From Yponomeuta sedellus (taxonomy: Eukaryota > Arthropoda > Insecta > Lepidoptera > Yponomeutidae), in NCBI GenBank assembly GCA_934045075.1, contig OW203721.1, positions 22,072,672 through 22,136,671 on the forward strand: a stretch of 64,000 nucleotides of DNA, given 5' to 3'. A program made the position numbers and the translations under genes. The notes under the pieces are model-generated. The model saw nothing but the letters and a program-made list of their open reading frames with translations. It searched no databases and was not told the origin of the DNA. Shown here in pieces: positions 9,499 through 21,500 of this stretch (position 1 is the first letter of the stretch; each line of letters begins with the position of its first letter).

Positions 9499-10810
9499 CT
9501 GGGTGGCGCAAAAGTAAAGACCCTATTTGGTTCAGCTATAACATTTTTTCAAAATTAGAAAACTAGATTTAGGTTTTTTTAAATGTTTATTTGTGCCATT
9601 AAATTTCGTACCATTAGGATTTAAAGATGATGTCTTTTAAATGGTGACCTCCACAGTTGATACACATTTGAGCCCTATTTATGACATTTTGCATAACTTG
9701 CCGTAACACTTCCTGCGATATGTTCGTTATTTCTTGACGAATGTTTTCTTTTAGAGCTGCGAGAGTCTGTGGCTTGTTTACATACACCCGAGATTTCAAG
9801 AAACCCCAAAGAAAGAAGTCTGGACTGGTCAGATCGGGTGATCTTGCAGGCCAAGGCAAATCGCCAAAACGAGAGATAACTCGGCCTGGAAAAGCGTCCC
9901 TCACTAAGTCCATAGTGTCGCGCGCTGTGTGTGCCGTAGCGCCGTCTTGTTGAAACCAGATGTGCTCCAGCCCCAATTCGTCCAAACTGGGTATCAAAAA
10001 CTCACGTAACATGGTTCTGTAGCGTTCTCCAGTGACAGTTATCGCATTGCCTCCAGCGTCTTCGAAAAAATAGGGTCCGATCACTCTGTCAACACCATAC
10101 AGTAACTTTTAGTGGGTGTAGAGGTGTTTCTTGAATAATGCGCGGATTATCAGTGCCCCAGAACCGAGTATTCTGCTTATTGACATGCCCTGAGAGATGG
10201 AAATGCGCTTCGTCACTCATAACCAATTTTGAAGGAAAATCATCCTCTTCAAGGTTGAGGTTTATGACGCGCTGGCAGTAATCTAGACGAGCTCGGTGGT
10301 CAGCAGGCAGCAGCTGATGAGTCATTTGAGTTTTATACGGGAACATATTTAAGTCTTTCACCAAAATACGCTGCAGGGTCCGTCTGGAAATGCCCAATTG
10401 CGTGGCACGTCGTCTCGTTGATGTTTCTGGACACTCTTCCACATCTTCGCGCACAGCATCGATATTTTCAGCTGAACGGCCTGTTCTTGGTCTCCCAGAC
10501 TTAGGTCTATCCAATGTTGAGCCAGTTGCTTCAAGGCGTGTGGCAAAGCGTCGAATTGTGCGACCAATCGGTGCCGGACGGTGGGGAAATCGTCGACGAA
10601 ATTCACGTTGTGTTCTTATCACTGATGAATTATTCCGAAAGAACATTGACACAATTATTCCACGTTCTTGGGGAGTAAAACGATCCATGTTTATTTTCAG
10701 TGTATTTTACATTTGTTCACTACACAATTTTCAACAACAGAATGACAGAAAATGTCATATAAAAAAAATAAAAGTATTTTCTTTAGTGCCAGTACTTTTG
10801 CGCCACCCAG
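9499..10810 (-). mobile_element. mariner-type transposon, probably DD41D (rosa-like)
   Basis: The inverted ends CTGGGTGGCGCAAAAGTA (9499) and its near-complement ACTTTTGCGCCACCCAG (to 10810) are flanked by the TA target duplication (9497-9498, 10811-10812). The length, 1312 bp, is normal for mariner. The element is antisense and contains a broken transposase. It lies in the intergenic region between nucleobindin and IDGF. The ends still match well, so it could in principle be mobilised by a related transposase. Confidence 0.93.
9614..10688 (-). pseudogene. mariner transposase, frameshifted
   Basis: Cut-and-paste transposase of the Tc1/mariner superfamily. The N-terminal part (10688-10089, 199 residues) has two helix-turn-helix regions (FRNNSSVIRTQREFRRRFP and TQLGISRRTLQRILVKDL) joined by a GRPRTGRS linker, and the first catalytic Asp in MSDEAHFHLSG. 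It ends at TGA 10091-10089 after VTVWC. The rest (10084-9614) is in another frame and carries the second Asp in WFQQDGATAHTA and SPDLTSPDFFLWG. There are 41 residues between the second Asp and the Asp of TSPD, hence DD41D, the spacing known for rosa-type mariners. A small deletion and frameshift at the junction make this copy inactive. Confidence 0.88.
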
Positions 10811-10812
10811 TA

Positions 10813-11332
10813 CAATAACTGTAGCCAATATTATTTGCGTATTCTTAAGAAATTGAGGAACGTGGAGAGTCTAAAGAGTCTTTGTCATTGTGATCAAATA
10901 TTTTGTCATTGGAATCGTCCACGATATCAAGCTTGCAGCCATTTCGATTAAGTGTCATTAATATTTTATCAAATTACGGCGTTGCCAAGACATTTGATGA
11001 AGTCGCCCAATTTCTTCGATCAAATTGTACATTGGACAAAGATATTTGATAAAGCTACTCCAGCTGTAAAATGTAGGTATACAAAAATTTTGTCACTTTG
11101 GAGACGTCTAAATGCTTAACTCTATAGAGTGGAAGGATACGTAATAGAAATAGAAGGGCTGGTCCCAATAGGATACCCTATGGTGTAGTAATCAGGCAAG
11201 GACATCATAAACATGAATATACAGCCTATAAAAAAAATATAAAATAGGTTGCTCTATAATTTTTCGAATAGTAACTTTATAAAGTAGTATTTAATTAAAA
11301 TCGCTACTTTTGTGAAACGTCTTCTATTAACT
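10813..11332. other. Intergenic, no gene
   Basis: AT-rich, with no open frame or recognised repeat. Confidence 0.5.
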
Positions 11333-11339
11333 TTACAAT

Positions 11340-11520
11340 GTGTTCGATGCTCCATACCACAAAAGGACGCCCTCCGACCAGGCGGGATGATGATCTGCGA
11401 AAAACTGCCGGCAGATGCTGGATGCGGCAAGCTGAAGACAGGGCGCTATGGCGCTCATTAGGGGAGCAGTGTCCAGTAGTGGACTACATAATATAGCCTG
11501 AGGAAGAAATAGAAGAAGAT
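11340..11520 (+). repeat. RTE-type LINE 3' remnant
   Basis: Frame fragments resemble the end of RTE reverse transcriptases (DLRKTAGRCWMRQAEDR), followed by the typical 3' signature GGCGCTCATTAGGGGAGCAG and AGTGGACTACATAATATAGC. The same 3' end is seen at 29340-29400, 44210-44280 and 61980-62105 (+), and at 28635-28790, 33063-33140 and 57460-57715 (-). Confidence 0.7.
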
Positions 11521-11659
11521 ACCCCAAAAAAGTGACGAAATCCTTTTATGATCACAGTGTTAACAATTTTTTCAGTGCGATATGGTATTATTTATGTTCG
11601 AGTCAATGTTTTATAGTGATTTCCGCTCTTTTTAATTTTCTTTCCTAATTTTTTCCATT

Positions 11660-12079
11660 ATGTCCCCACCATACAACCAGTTTCGCAAATGCTTAAAGCT
11701 GCAAACAGAAGCACAGCATGCCGAACTATGGGAAACGGACACGAAATGCAGGCAAGCCAGAGAGGCTCTACCGAAAATGTCAAAGCGCCTCACGCGCAGC
11801 CTGCTGCGTCTGAGGAAATGCAATCTGCGCATAGCTGTGGCTCTTATGACGGGCCACTGCCCACTGAATAAACACTTCCACACCATGGGACTGACTGACA
11901 GCCCGTTGTGCCGAGGATGCCTCAAGGAATATGAAACACCCGCCCACGTGACTATCCAGTGTGAAGGCGTGGAAGTGCAACGGACAGCCACCATCGGAAA
12001 GCTGGGATCCCTTCGGGAGGCCAGCAGTAACATTGGTGCACTGCTGGCTTTCTGGAAAGAAATTGGATGGCTGGAGTGA
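11660..12079 (+). pseudogene. C-terminal fragment of a non-LTR retrotransposon ORF2
   Basis: Open frame of about 139 codons. It ends with a gag-knuckle-like tail, SPLCRGCLKEYETPAHVTIQC (C-x2-C-x9-H-x4-C), preceded by TGHCPLNKHFHTMGL, a pattern typical of the very C-terminus of insect non-LTR polymerases. No reverse transcriptase motifs lie upstream, so it is a 5'-truncated copy. The exact clade is uncertain. Confidence 0.65.
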
Positions 12080-12149
12080 TCTCACAGCCCTGCTACGTAC
12101 AATGGCCCAACTATGAGGCTAAGTGCGGAAACCACAGGACAAACTAACT

Positions 12150-12385
12150 TATGTCCCCACCGAGGGGCACAGGTATAGGCCATACTCTACCACGGGGGCC
12201 AAGTCCGGATTGGTGGAGGCTTGCAAAACTAGTGGCTGGTCTTACTGTCAGAAGTTTTCAAGCCACCCTAAGGCCTCTGACTTGGCTTAACGACTACCAT
12301 CTATCGACGGCAGCCGGCACCAACTGGTTAACGTGCCTCGCGAAGCACGGAACCGCTCGGAAAAATGCCACCATCGTTATTCAAC
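12150..12385 (-). repeat. 5S-rRNA-headed SINE copy 3 (antisense, head truncated)
   Basis: The tail complement starts ATGTCCCCACCGAGGGGCAC and runs to CACGGAACCGCTCGGAAAAA, where it is cut before the 5S-like box. Confidence 0.75.
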
Positions 12386-12479
12386 TCGAAGGAACATTTT
12401 GGAAAAGGGGAATTTTAGGAAAAGGACATTTCGAGGAAGGGACATTTTGGGAAAGAGTCATTTAGGACTTGAACGGTCC

Positions 12480-13190
12480 ATGCGTGATGACCGCGAGTCG
12501 AGCACTGTTTAGGCAAGTGTGAATGTAGCCTCAGCTCAATATTGGCGAACTGACAGATTTTTTTACTTAGCCTAGACACGTTCCTTTGCAGGGCACAAGT
12601 CTTCTCTCAGAGAGAGAGCGTACTCTCTCTCTCTCTCCTGCTTATTTGCCACTCGTGCCCACGCATTGACTTTTTCAAGCGCTGAGGTATTTGAGCACCT
12701 CAGACACTCAGGTTGTAACGTTGCAAACCTCATTACACCTTTTTTTATATTTCTTTAATTCTGTCTATCATTTTCAAAACATATAAAATTACGTCACCCA
12801 TTTTTGGGATTTCCTTCATTTTTTGGCATGTAGGTAGGTAATGCCTACATTAGGTACTTTACATTTTAACTAGACCTGACTAATCTTCCTTTACCTGCTC
12901 ATTCGGTTTTTTCTCTGTTTGTATCTCAGATCATATGATCTGAGGTTTGTATTATAATTTTATTATTTACTAGCTGACCCTGCGAACTTCGTTCCCCTAA
13001 CAGACGATTCTTTAATATATTTTTTCTCCGTAAGAGCCATCCTCGTACTGCAAGGAATATTCTAAAAATAATTAGCGAAATCGGTTCAGCTGCTCTCAAG
13101 ATTTGCGCTTACCAACACATTCAGCGATTCATTTTTATATTAGGTATGTATAAAACGCTTTATAACCTCACAAAGTTTCGGGTTCCCCAA
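12480..13190. other. Intergenic, repeat fragments
   Basis: Holds a (CT)n tract at 12625-12645 inside an old SINE fragment, and a common repeat at 12970-13160 (CTAGCTGACCCTGCGAACTT; GCGAAATCGGTTCAGC). No gene seen. Confidence 0.5.
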
Positions 13191-13195
13191 ACCCA

Positions 13196-13330
13196 AGCGC
13201 GGCGGTACCCCAATGGGTAGACAATGGACTCGGAAGCGAGAGACACAGGGTCGATTCCCAGTGCGTGTATCATGTACATTTTTAAAGTTGTACTAGCAAT
13301 ACCACTCGCTAACGGTGAAGGACCTGACAG
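13196..13330 (+). repeat. tRNA-derived SINE, family 3
   Basis: The head GCGGCGGTACCCCAATGGGT, the loop GGACTCGGAAGCGAG and the B-box-like GGGTCGATTCCCAG are followed by a tail with AATACCACTCGCTAACGGTG. The same tail occurs antisense at 30385-30610 and 37085-37460, where it is longer and contains GATTGGCAATTTCAAGC. Confidence 0.7.
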
Positions 13331-14140
13331 ATACTAAAAGAAGAAACAGTTGTTTTCAATTTGAATAGTGTTGACTTCAGGTCTGTATCTAGTCTTGGGC
13401 GTAAAAAAATCCCCCACGCAACAAAAATGGCCGTGCCTGACACGGTCATGTTAAAACGCTGCGTTTTCCTGTTAACTGCGTAAGTCCCCGTGCTTGTTTA
13501 TTTTGTATGATCGTGTAAGCAGTTCTGTTAAAGATTACATTTTGTATTTGCGACGTTCCATAATCGCACTTATTACTTGCCCGACAAGAAATCATCAGTT
13601 GTGTTAAGATCTCATCGGCGGTACAGTCGACAGCACGTCATCCTTTACTCCGTTGCGTTACGGGTGACTTTCGACCAATATGTAAAGTTTGATGTGCGGC
13701 TGACTGTACGTAAGTAGGCGGAAAATGGGAACAATGCCGCTTGCTGTTGTTTTGAGTAGCGAGTCAGCGATAAGAGGTTTACATAATGCTTCTTGACTTG
13801 AGTCACTTCTCATAATATGAGAAGTATTATGAGAAGTAAATGCCTATACCTATTATAGGCATTCGTCATTTCGTCCGATTTGTATGGCACCCGTAATGCC
13901 GCTGGCTCACCTGGGTCACTAGTAATTTCGTACTTGGTCGAACGTTAACCATGCATTGCCGTGTTATCTGACGAATCGTTTGCAATGCTTTTGTAGAACC
14001 TGCAATGTATTTTAAATCGTCAGCAAATACGTGAACAGGAATAGCCAAGTGAAGTAGCTAGTATGATGTGGTATTTCTCTGGCGGAAATGTGATGTGGGT
14101 TCTAATGAATCAAATCAAATCTACCTAAGTTTTATTCAAA
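13331..14140. other. Intergenic, no gene
   Basis: Contains a short inverted repeat near 13810-13840 (CTTCTCATAATATGAGAAG). No coding signal seen. Confidence 0.5.
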
Positions 14141-14458
14141 CTAGCGCCACCAATGTTAAAAAAAAACACAACTTGTTTCATAATACATTTTTATCTAAAA
14201 TTGAACACGAGAAATCTTAACAACTTTCATGACAATGAACATTACAAATCTTAGAACTTCCAGTTTATAACCTATGATCAATAGATTAGAAATTTAGTAG
14301 TGAACAAAGTCCTTGGTTATTGATTCTAGGTTCTAGACTGTAAGTTCTAAAAATAGTTGTCACAGTTGTTAAGATTTCTCATGTTCACTTTTAGATAAAA
14401 ACGTATCAACGTTTTCTTTTTTTCGACGTTGTGTTTTTTTCTTTGGTGGGGCGCTAGT
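14141..14458. repeat. Inverted-repeat element (MITE, family B)
   Basis: Begins CTAGCGCCACCAATG and ends with TTGGTGGGGCGCTAG. The two halves are diverged inverted copies (ACTTGTTTCATAATACATTT on one side, ACTTTTAGATAAAAACGTAT on the other). Half copies occur near 6230-6380, 17120-17190, 17840-18070 and 32440-32570. Confidence 0.6.
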
Positions 14459-15526
14459 TAGCACCCCGAAGCACCTTAGCTAGGTGTTAATTTCAAAGTC
14501 TAGATCATTTTGGAGAAGAAATAAACAAAACAGAGGGTGTTACGACCGTTTATGCCGCAATAAACATATATTTATATAAGTGTTCTCTATCTATCTATCT
14601 ATCTATTTCAACATATTTAGAGACTAAAAAGGTTTTTTAAAATTGTGCTTAGCTCGGGTAAGTGCGTTAAAAATAACAAAGACAAATTTTGTTTATTGCC
14701 AGATATAAAAGGAACATAAAAGAAAATGAAAACTAATGTGTACATCTAAATACATGGTAAGGCAACATACACTTTTCAGAAAAACACATTTTAAAAAGAC
14801 AGGCTCTGGCAAAAGGTGCCACGCTCAGCGTTGTGCCTCTGAGTGAGTGAATGTGAGTGTAGTGTGAATCTGAATGTGAAATAAAAATAGTATATATATT
14901 TCAACACTCAAGAGAATCAATATTCGCAGGGTCCCGTTGAAATACAACTTTGATATTTGCCAAGTACCTAATATCGAGCTGTAGGGACTACAAACGCAGG
15001 AGAAAATCTGAAAACTTTACATTTGCAGTAAAGTCATAAAAAATAAGCTGGAGTTCGGGAAAAGCTCGGAAAAAACTGCGATACTTGATACCTAAACTAT
15101 TTCTGATTTAGTTATAAACTAAACGGGTCTAATCGCGATTATTTATTAGTTAAAACGTAATTACCGTATTTACCGACGTTAGACCCGTTTAATATATAAC
15201 TATGCTACTTTAATATATAATCACTACGAATAATTAAGAAATACTATTTCAGATATCTACTTAAGTCCATACCTACTAAGTTGGAACCCTCGGTGCGTGA
15301 GTCCGACACGAACTTGGCCGGTTTATATTTTTAAACATAATCGTGATCGGATTCAAAACCACTCGTAGCAAAGTAGGTACACAGCTGGATAAATCAGCTC
15401 TTAGAAAATAATTATATTTGCTAGTAAAAACACGTGCTGACAAACGTGACTCGATTAGGGTATTATTTCCTTAGCGATTGTATCAAATAAGTTCAATTCT
15501 ATTCAATTCGATATTAACCCTTGAAT
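14459..15526. other. Intergenic, no gene
   Basis: Holds a (CTAT)n microsatellite at 14587-14607 and, at 15112-15202, a fragment of the fold-back element of 59160-59650 (CGCGATTATTTATTAGTTAA). No gene seen. Confidence 0.5.
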
Positions 15527-15862
15527 TGCTGGGGCACGGGTCTCTTCCAGCATCGCAGACAGGTTAAGCCATAATACTCTACCACGGGGGCCAAGTCCGG
15601 GTTGGTGGAAGATTGTAAGACAGTGGCGGGCCTTAGTGTCAGAAGTTGTCAAGCCGCCCCTAAGGCCTCCGATATGGCTTAACGACTGCCACTAAATGAC
15701 AGGCGGCACCAACGGCTTAACGTGCCTTGCGAAGCACCGAGGCGATCGGAAAAATGCCTCTAGCGGTAGTCATGGGACTGTCACTGTCACCTATCTTGCA
15801 CCTGACCGCGCCAATTGATTCCAATCACTCTGTTCGGCTAGGGCACGAGCGCTTCAATTTAT
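15527..15862 (-). repeat. 5S-rRNA-headed SINE copy 4 (nearly full, antisense)
   Basis: Complement runs from the tail (GCTGGGGCACGGGTCTCTTC) through TGCCTTGCGAAGCACCGAGG to the head (GGCTAGGGCACGAGCGCTTC). The short frame 15727-15948 inside it is repeat-derived. Confidence 0.78.
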
Positions 15863-16934
15863 TTCAACTCAAAGAATTTACATTCTGTTTGCTGAATGTC
15901 AATGTACAATGTAAAATGAAAGTGAAAGCCGCTGCCTTCGGGCCGTAGTGTAGTGGAGAAAAAGGGAGCAGGTAAAAAACTCCACTCTACTATCTTTTCT
16001 CAAGTCCTCTTAAACGTAATAAATCAGCTGCCACCTATACGTATGATAAAATTCCATGATTGCCAACTTTAAATAGCACAGCTCTAGTTAATTGTTTTAC
16101 ATGGTAAATATAAGTGCTGCGTCCAGAAACACGAACAGCACTCGTTCACGAGCATAACGAAGTCCATATCAGATCCTCCAGAAAGATAAAAGCCGAGTTT
16201 CCAAAATAGATTATTTTTCTACCCACCTCCTGAGACGAAAACATATGACTCATTTGAAGTTAGGTTTATGAATATTTACATAATGAATTATTTAAAACAA
16301 ATTTTCGGTGGATTAAACTAGTAAGCAATTAAGGCGCTACCGGCTGTTAACTAGCGCCATCAATGAAAAAAATCATAAAATTACGTAATCGCGTAACGCG
16401 TCTTTAGAAAAAGTGAAATTCATAAATTTAATATCAAAATATATATATATATAGTAGCTTTTTTTAAAACCTAGGTCCAAGAATCTAGTACCATTGAATT
16501 TAAAATTCAATGCTAGTACTTAAAAGCATTTTTGCTAAAGATGGCCATTAGCGGAATTCGATAAAAGTCCCACGTTCTTGAACCTAGGTCAAAGACTCTA
16601 TAATTAAAACTTTTTTAGTACGGATTTCACTCTTTTATTATATTTTTACAATTTTCCGACGTTTCGGCACTTTTACAGGTGCCGTGGTCTCGGATGACTG
16701 AGGTGACAGGCGTCTTTTTGAAAGCATTAACTGTTAGTTTACTACCCTCAGCAAAATTACAAAAGTTAATTATGAAGTTACGTTCCAAAATAGGTAAATC
16801 AATTATTTTATATAAAGTCAACAATATTGATTATTAGTAATTGAAGTTAAAAAAGAAAAAGACTATGTTCTAAGATAATTATCGCAGTTGTTAAGATTTA
16901 ATTAATTTTGTTATTGATATCGACCCTTTGTATG
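15863..16934. other. Intergenic, no gene
   Basis: AT-rich. Contains an (AT)n run at 16439-16453 and the motif TTCCGACGTTTCGGCACTTT (16655), also part of the fold-back element at 59160. No gene seen. Confidence 0.45.
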
Positions 16935-17085
16935 CCCCTTTGCTGGGACACGGGTATCTTCCTGCATCGCAGGAAGGTTAGGCCATATTCCATAATTCCA
17001 CCTCGGGGGCGAAGTCCGGGTTGGTGGAGGATTGTAAGGCAATGGCGGGCCTTTCGAAGTAATCAAGCGTAAGGCCTCTGAAATT
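16935..17085 (-). repeat. 5S-rRNA-headed SINE, tail only
   Basis: Contains TGGGACACGGGTATCTTCCT, GCATCGCAGGAAGGTTAGGC and GGGCGAAGTCCGGGTTGGTG. The head is missing. Confidence 0.7.
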
Positions 17086-18464
17086 TAATTTTATGATGTT
17101 TACTTTTTGAAGAAAACTTATTAAAAAACAAGTTATAATTGTATCCATTGATGGCGCTAAATAGCACCAAGTAGCACCTTAACATTCCGTCTTAGCCTTG
17201 GAACATGAACGTGTAAAAACTGTTGTAGGTGTGTATTTAGGACTTATATTAGGAGTAGGAGGTATCTATCTCGCTCTTACAAAGTGGACACATAGCTTCA
17301 AAGTCTTAAACAAACAATTGCAGTTGATTGAAGAGTTTCATTGTGTACAATCAAGATTGATCATCACCTTGTTTATGTCTTTTTATACCTTAGTATATTC
17401 ATCTGGGTACAAAGAACGTGTTGTGCTAACAATACAAAACCGTAAGTCCTGATTTAAAACAGTTCAAACCCGATTCTCAGTACAAAATTCTGTCAAAATT
17501 GTACTAAAACTGGATTTAAAGCGCCTGGAGGTGTTAACTGATGATGATTGGCCTTTTTGCATCTACATAGTGAGATGATTTATACAGCGTCCAGTGGTAA
17601 CCTCACTCACACTAGATGGGTGAAGGGACCACTCTGACGCTGTAGTGCCTGGGACATGGTTTTTATAGACGGTGTAGGCTTGCCCAGCACCAATACCATC
17701 CTGACAGCTTAGTCGGCCTAGCCCACAGGAAAGACTAGTCAATACGTGCGGAGCCAACCAAGCCGCGGGTTTCCTCACGATGATTTCCTTCACCGTTAGC
17801 GATTGCGACTACAATTTCACAAATATACGTAACGAGGTGCTAACTACATCAATAGAAAAAAAATCATAACTTGATTTATTTAACTTTAAAAGTGAATATG
17901 ACAAATCTTAACAACTGCGACAACTATTTTTAGAACCCACAGTCTAGAACCTAGAATTAACAACCAAAGGTTGTAAGACACTTTCCGCCAAAAACGGCCT
18001 ACCTAAAAACAAAATCGATTAGAGTTCTAATCTATTGATCCTAGGTTTTAGACTGTAGGCAAATGCAGTTTTAGTTGAAAGCAGACTATTAAAATTGCAT
18101 TTCAGAAAAGTTTTACAACCATCGCGTATGCATAAATAACACCGACTGTGTGAACACCGGCTTTTTGTTGTTGTTGGTACACAGGTGACATCACCGCCAC
18201 CACGGCCAAAGATCGGGCCCAATAGCTTAATTCCAAGAACGACGTCTCAATGATCAACATTAACTATCCTGCGACTTTATCAATTCGTACACAGCGACTT
18301 TGGGGTCAGGCTATCGGTGTTGTCGCCAGAGAGAAGTACCTACCTACCTACCGACGATTCGATAGCGTATAGCGTGGTCATCGTAGCGCGCGGCTTGTTG
18401 GTGGACCGAGTGAGCGAGCCGCAGCATTCGTTGACCAGCCGCAGTTGGCGACAGACGTCTCAAG
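17086..18464. other. Region upstream of IDGF, including its promoter and 5' UTR
   Basis: Repeat fragments to about 18070 (family B halves and a SINE-like piece at 17560-17830). From about 18290 the sequence turns GC-rich, which suits the 5' UTR of the IDGF transcript. I could not place a TATA box or initiator with confidence. Confidence 0.4.
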
Positions 18465-18576
18465 ATGAAGCTCCTCCTTACACTCGCGGCTCTGGCCGTC
18501 GTCGCCGCCGCCAACCAGGTGCAGGCGCCCGCCAAAGTCGTCTGCTACTACGACAGCAAGAGTTATGTCAGAGAAT
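18465..18576 (+). CDS. Idgf: IDGF exon 1 (signal peptide)
   Basis: ATG at 18465 in the context TCAAG-ATG. It encodes MKLLLTLAALAVVAAANQVQ, then APAKVVCYYD and SKSYVRE, and leaves with one base of a Ser codon at donor GTGAGT (18577). This is the only ATG that puts a hydrophobic leader in frame with the conserved VVCYYDSK. Confidence 0.93.
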
Positions 18577-21500
18577 GTGAGTACCGAGCTGAGCGATTAT
18601 CATTTGCATCTGTCGCGAATTTTGTTTCGTAGGACGTCCGAACTTTGGAATTGACTTTGTGTGAATTATGCATGAGTTTTGAAGTCGCGACTCGAAGCCC
18701 GTTGGGTTACAGTGTTGAAAAGATTCGCCGCCTTATGTTTCACCTTAGTTCTTTAGCTAATTATGTGAAGGTTTTTTTAATTACTTTTATCTTTCTCTAC
18801 CCACGTTTCTTTCTGTATGGTAGGTTCTATGTTCAATTCCGCCATGTACCAAAGACGTTGTTTTCTTACGTTGCATACATTTGTGAATTTGTAGTAGCAA
18901 TTATCACTTGGTGTCTGCGAAGGGATAGATCTTGAGAAAACTCGTGTTGAGGTGTTACCTACCTACCTCGCCGCTTAATGTTAGGATGATTGTTCCGCGG
19001 TGGGCAACTGCGGTAATTATTCCCCTTCTCTCTCTATCTTAGAGAAGACCCGTATCCTGCAGTGTGTCATTTACAAAATGAATAGGATGAAGGAGGTACC
19101 TATCTGTAGAAATTTCATTCAGCTGCGAACACAATGTAGGACTGTAAGACTAGCACACCATAAGATGTCAGACTGAACAGGTTCTAAATTACATACCTAT
19201 CTACCATCAGCAGAACCAAGCGCGCTGCGATCTGATTATATTTCTTATTTCATAATTCGGCAAGTAGGTACAGTTGGCTACCACCTCAAGATCCTTTTTG
19301 TTACAAAGTAGCATTTAAATATTTTGCTATAAAGCCATCCGTAGGCAGCCGAAGCTGTTACTAACTACGGGTAGTTTTTTTCCTACAAAAACAACAAATT
19401 GCGTAATAGCCAGACTATTGACCTCCGGGTTGCAAACCGGCTAGCGCCAAATGCTGAGGTTTGTTCTTGACATTGGTGGGCGACCTCGGATGGCGTGGGA
19501 ATGCCGCTCAATCGCGTTGTGTGAATATCAAGTGTCCGACCTAAGTTACTGGGATGATAATAAATCCTTATGAGTTTGTAGACTTCCTCATATTTAGAGG
19601 CTAAAAATATAATCATAAAAAGAATATAATAATGTGGGTACAGCGATATCATTCCGATGCAAAACCACACTGCATAGTAAGTAGGTACTCGGGGCTGCAA
19701 ATTACTTCAGCCAGATGTCCCACCTGTAGGTACTGCCGTCTGCAGTCTGTACGTTATACAGAGAGTATTGTAAAGAGGTTCGAAATTTTACTGATGCCGG
19801 TAGTCGCCCATTAGCACTGTTGGGAGAGCGCTGGCACGGTTGCCCGGAGGTCGCGGGTTCAAGTCCCGGAACGGGTGGAATTTTTGGCCTCTAAATAGAT
19901 TTTAAAAATTGTCCTTAGCACGGGTTAGTGCACTAAAAGGAATATAGACTTCCTCAAGTTTTTTTAAAGTTGGAATACTTGGAATTGTTGTACGCTTAAG
20001 GCTGAGTGTCGATTTGAAGAAGAAAAAACACTATTACAGTAGTTACACAAAACATTAGTCATACTGACAGCTTAATGCATTGAGACAGTACAAAGCAGAT
20101 ACTTTACAAAACGTTTACAAACAATGGCGTGTCTCTGGTGCTGCAAAAGGCTTACTGCTGAGGGCATTACTCCTTAAGCACTGATTTTCAGCAGCATTTT
20201 TTTGGATGTAGCCACAGTTTTCCGCACAATCCGTTACTGTCAACAACTGTCAGTTGGATGAGGCGCATACGAAAAAACAACTAGAAAAGTGCAAGTCTGA
20301 CTCGCCGGCCGAGGGTTCCGTATAAATTTGTAGGTACCTTCTTGCATATTATAAGTAGTTCAGGAGCTGAGTCTCGCGGCTTTTTCCGAGTTTTAGCCGA
20401 ACTTCAAAGACAGTTTTTTTATGATATAATTACAAATTATGTAAAATTTTCAGGTTTTGATCTGTAACTATTGTAAAAGACGATATGATTTGCCAAATTG
20501 CATGGTTCTAGCTCAACGGGAAGGAAATTAATTATGGTTTCCTTGAGTGCCGAGATACGTTTTTTGCGGTATGAAAAGACATTTTAAAAAAAAGGAGGTT
20601 GATTTTTTCACCGCTTTAAGGCACTGTAGACCTGAACGAGTGACCTGATATGGCTTTAATATCAACTCGATTCCTCCAGGTTTTCACAAGATAAAGGGTC
20701 TATACAGATGGACGATCGGTAGGACGGACATTAAAGTGATGCTTCAAAAACAAAAAAAACAACCAACTAATTGCTATTATATTCCTTGTATTGCCCTAAC
20801 CCGTGCTAAGGACAATTTTCCACCCATGCCGGGACTCGAACCCGCGACCTCTGGCGAACCGTGCCAGCGCTCTCCCAACTGAACTGAGTTGGGAGAGCGC
20901 TGGCACGGTTAGCCAGCACGGCATGAGTGGAATTTTTAGACTCTAACTAGGTTTTTTTTACAATTAAACGTTAGTTTAAGTACAAGAAACCTTTTCAGAC
21001 TGCATAGAAACTACCAGAAGGTTTTAGTACATCCCGTTCTACCCACATTGATTATTTATAAGTAAATAGTGATAACCTACACAAGCTAGCCGACATCGTT
21101 ATCATAAGAACCTGTCCTTCTCGTTAACCTTTCTATCGTTAGTACATTACGTGCAGGGCAAGTTTCATAAATCTACGAATGTAAGTAACTTAGAAAACAA
21201 ATGCGTGCCGGGATTCGAACCCAGGACCTTCGGACTGGGGAAGGGGGAGCTGGGAATCGCTGTACCGACCGCGTAAGTAGGCCATTGCTAACTTAAAATG
21301 TTACTGCTTGTATCACCTCAGCAACAAATAGGCAGAGGGCACGGATAAAACTACAATTATTTTTTTTAATCACTTGCAGTCTGTTAGCTTTTAGAATATA
21401 GGTACCTCTGACTCTAGAGTAGGCTTCGGCAGGGATGTTATACGTGTCATAATTATGGTACATGTACCATAATTCAGTCGTTCGTACCATGTACCATGAT

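Noticed and set aside
12590..12720. (CT)n/(GA)n inverted tract as a regulatory hairpin.
   Set aside because: Simple-sequence expansion inside an old SINE fragment (compare 37090-37110).
15727..15948. Open frame of 73 codons.
   Set aside because: Lies within an antisense 5S-headed SINE and reads repeat sequence.
18344..18580. Open frames over IDGF exon 1 in other frames and antisense.
   Set aside because: GC-rich 5' UTR and signal-peptide exon keep several frames open by chance; only the ATG at 18465 continues into conserved exons.
19797..19876. tRNA gene candidate in family 4.
   Set aside because: Part of a retroposon bounded by a 12-bp TSD; the same head occurs at least seven more times with diverged stems.
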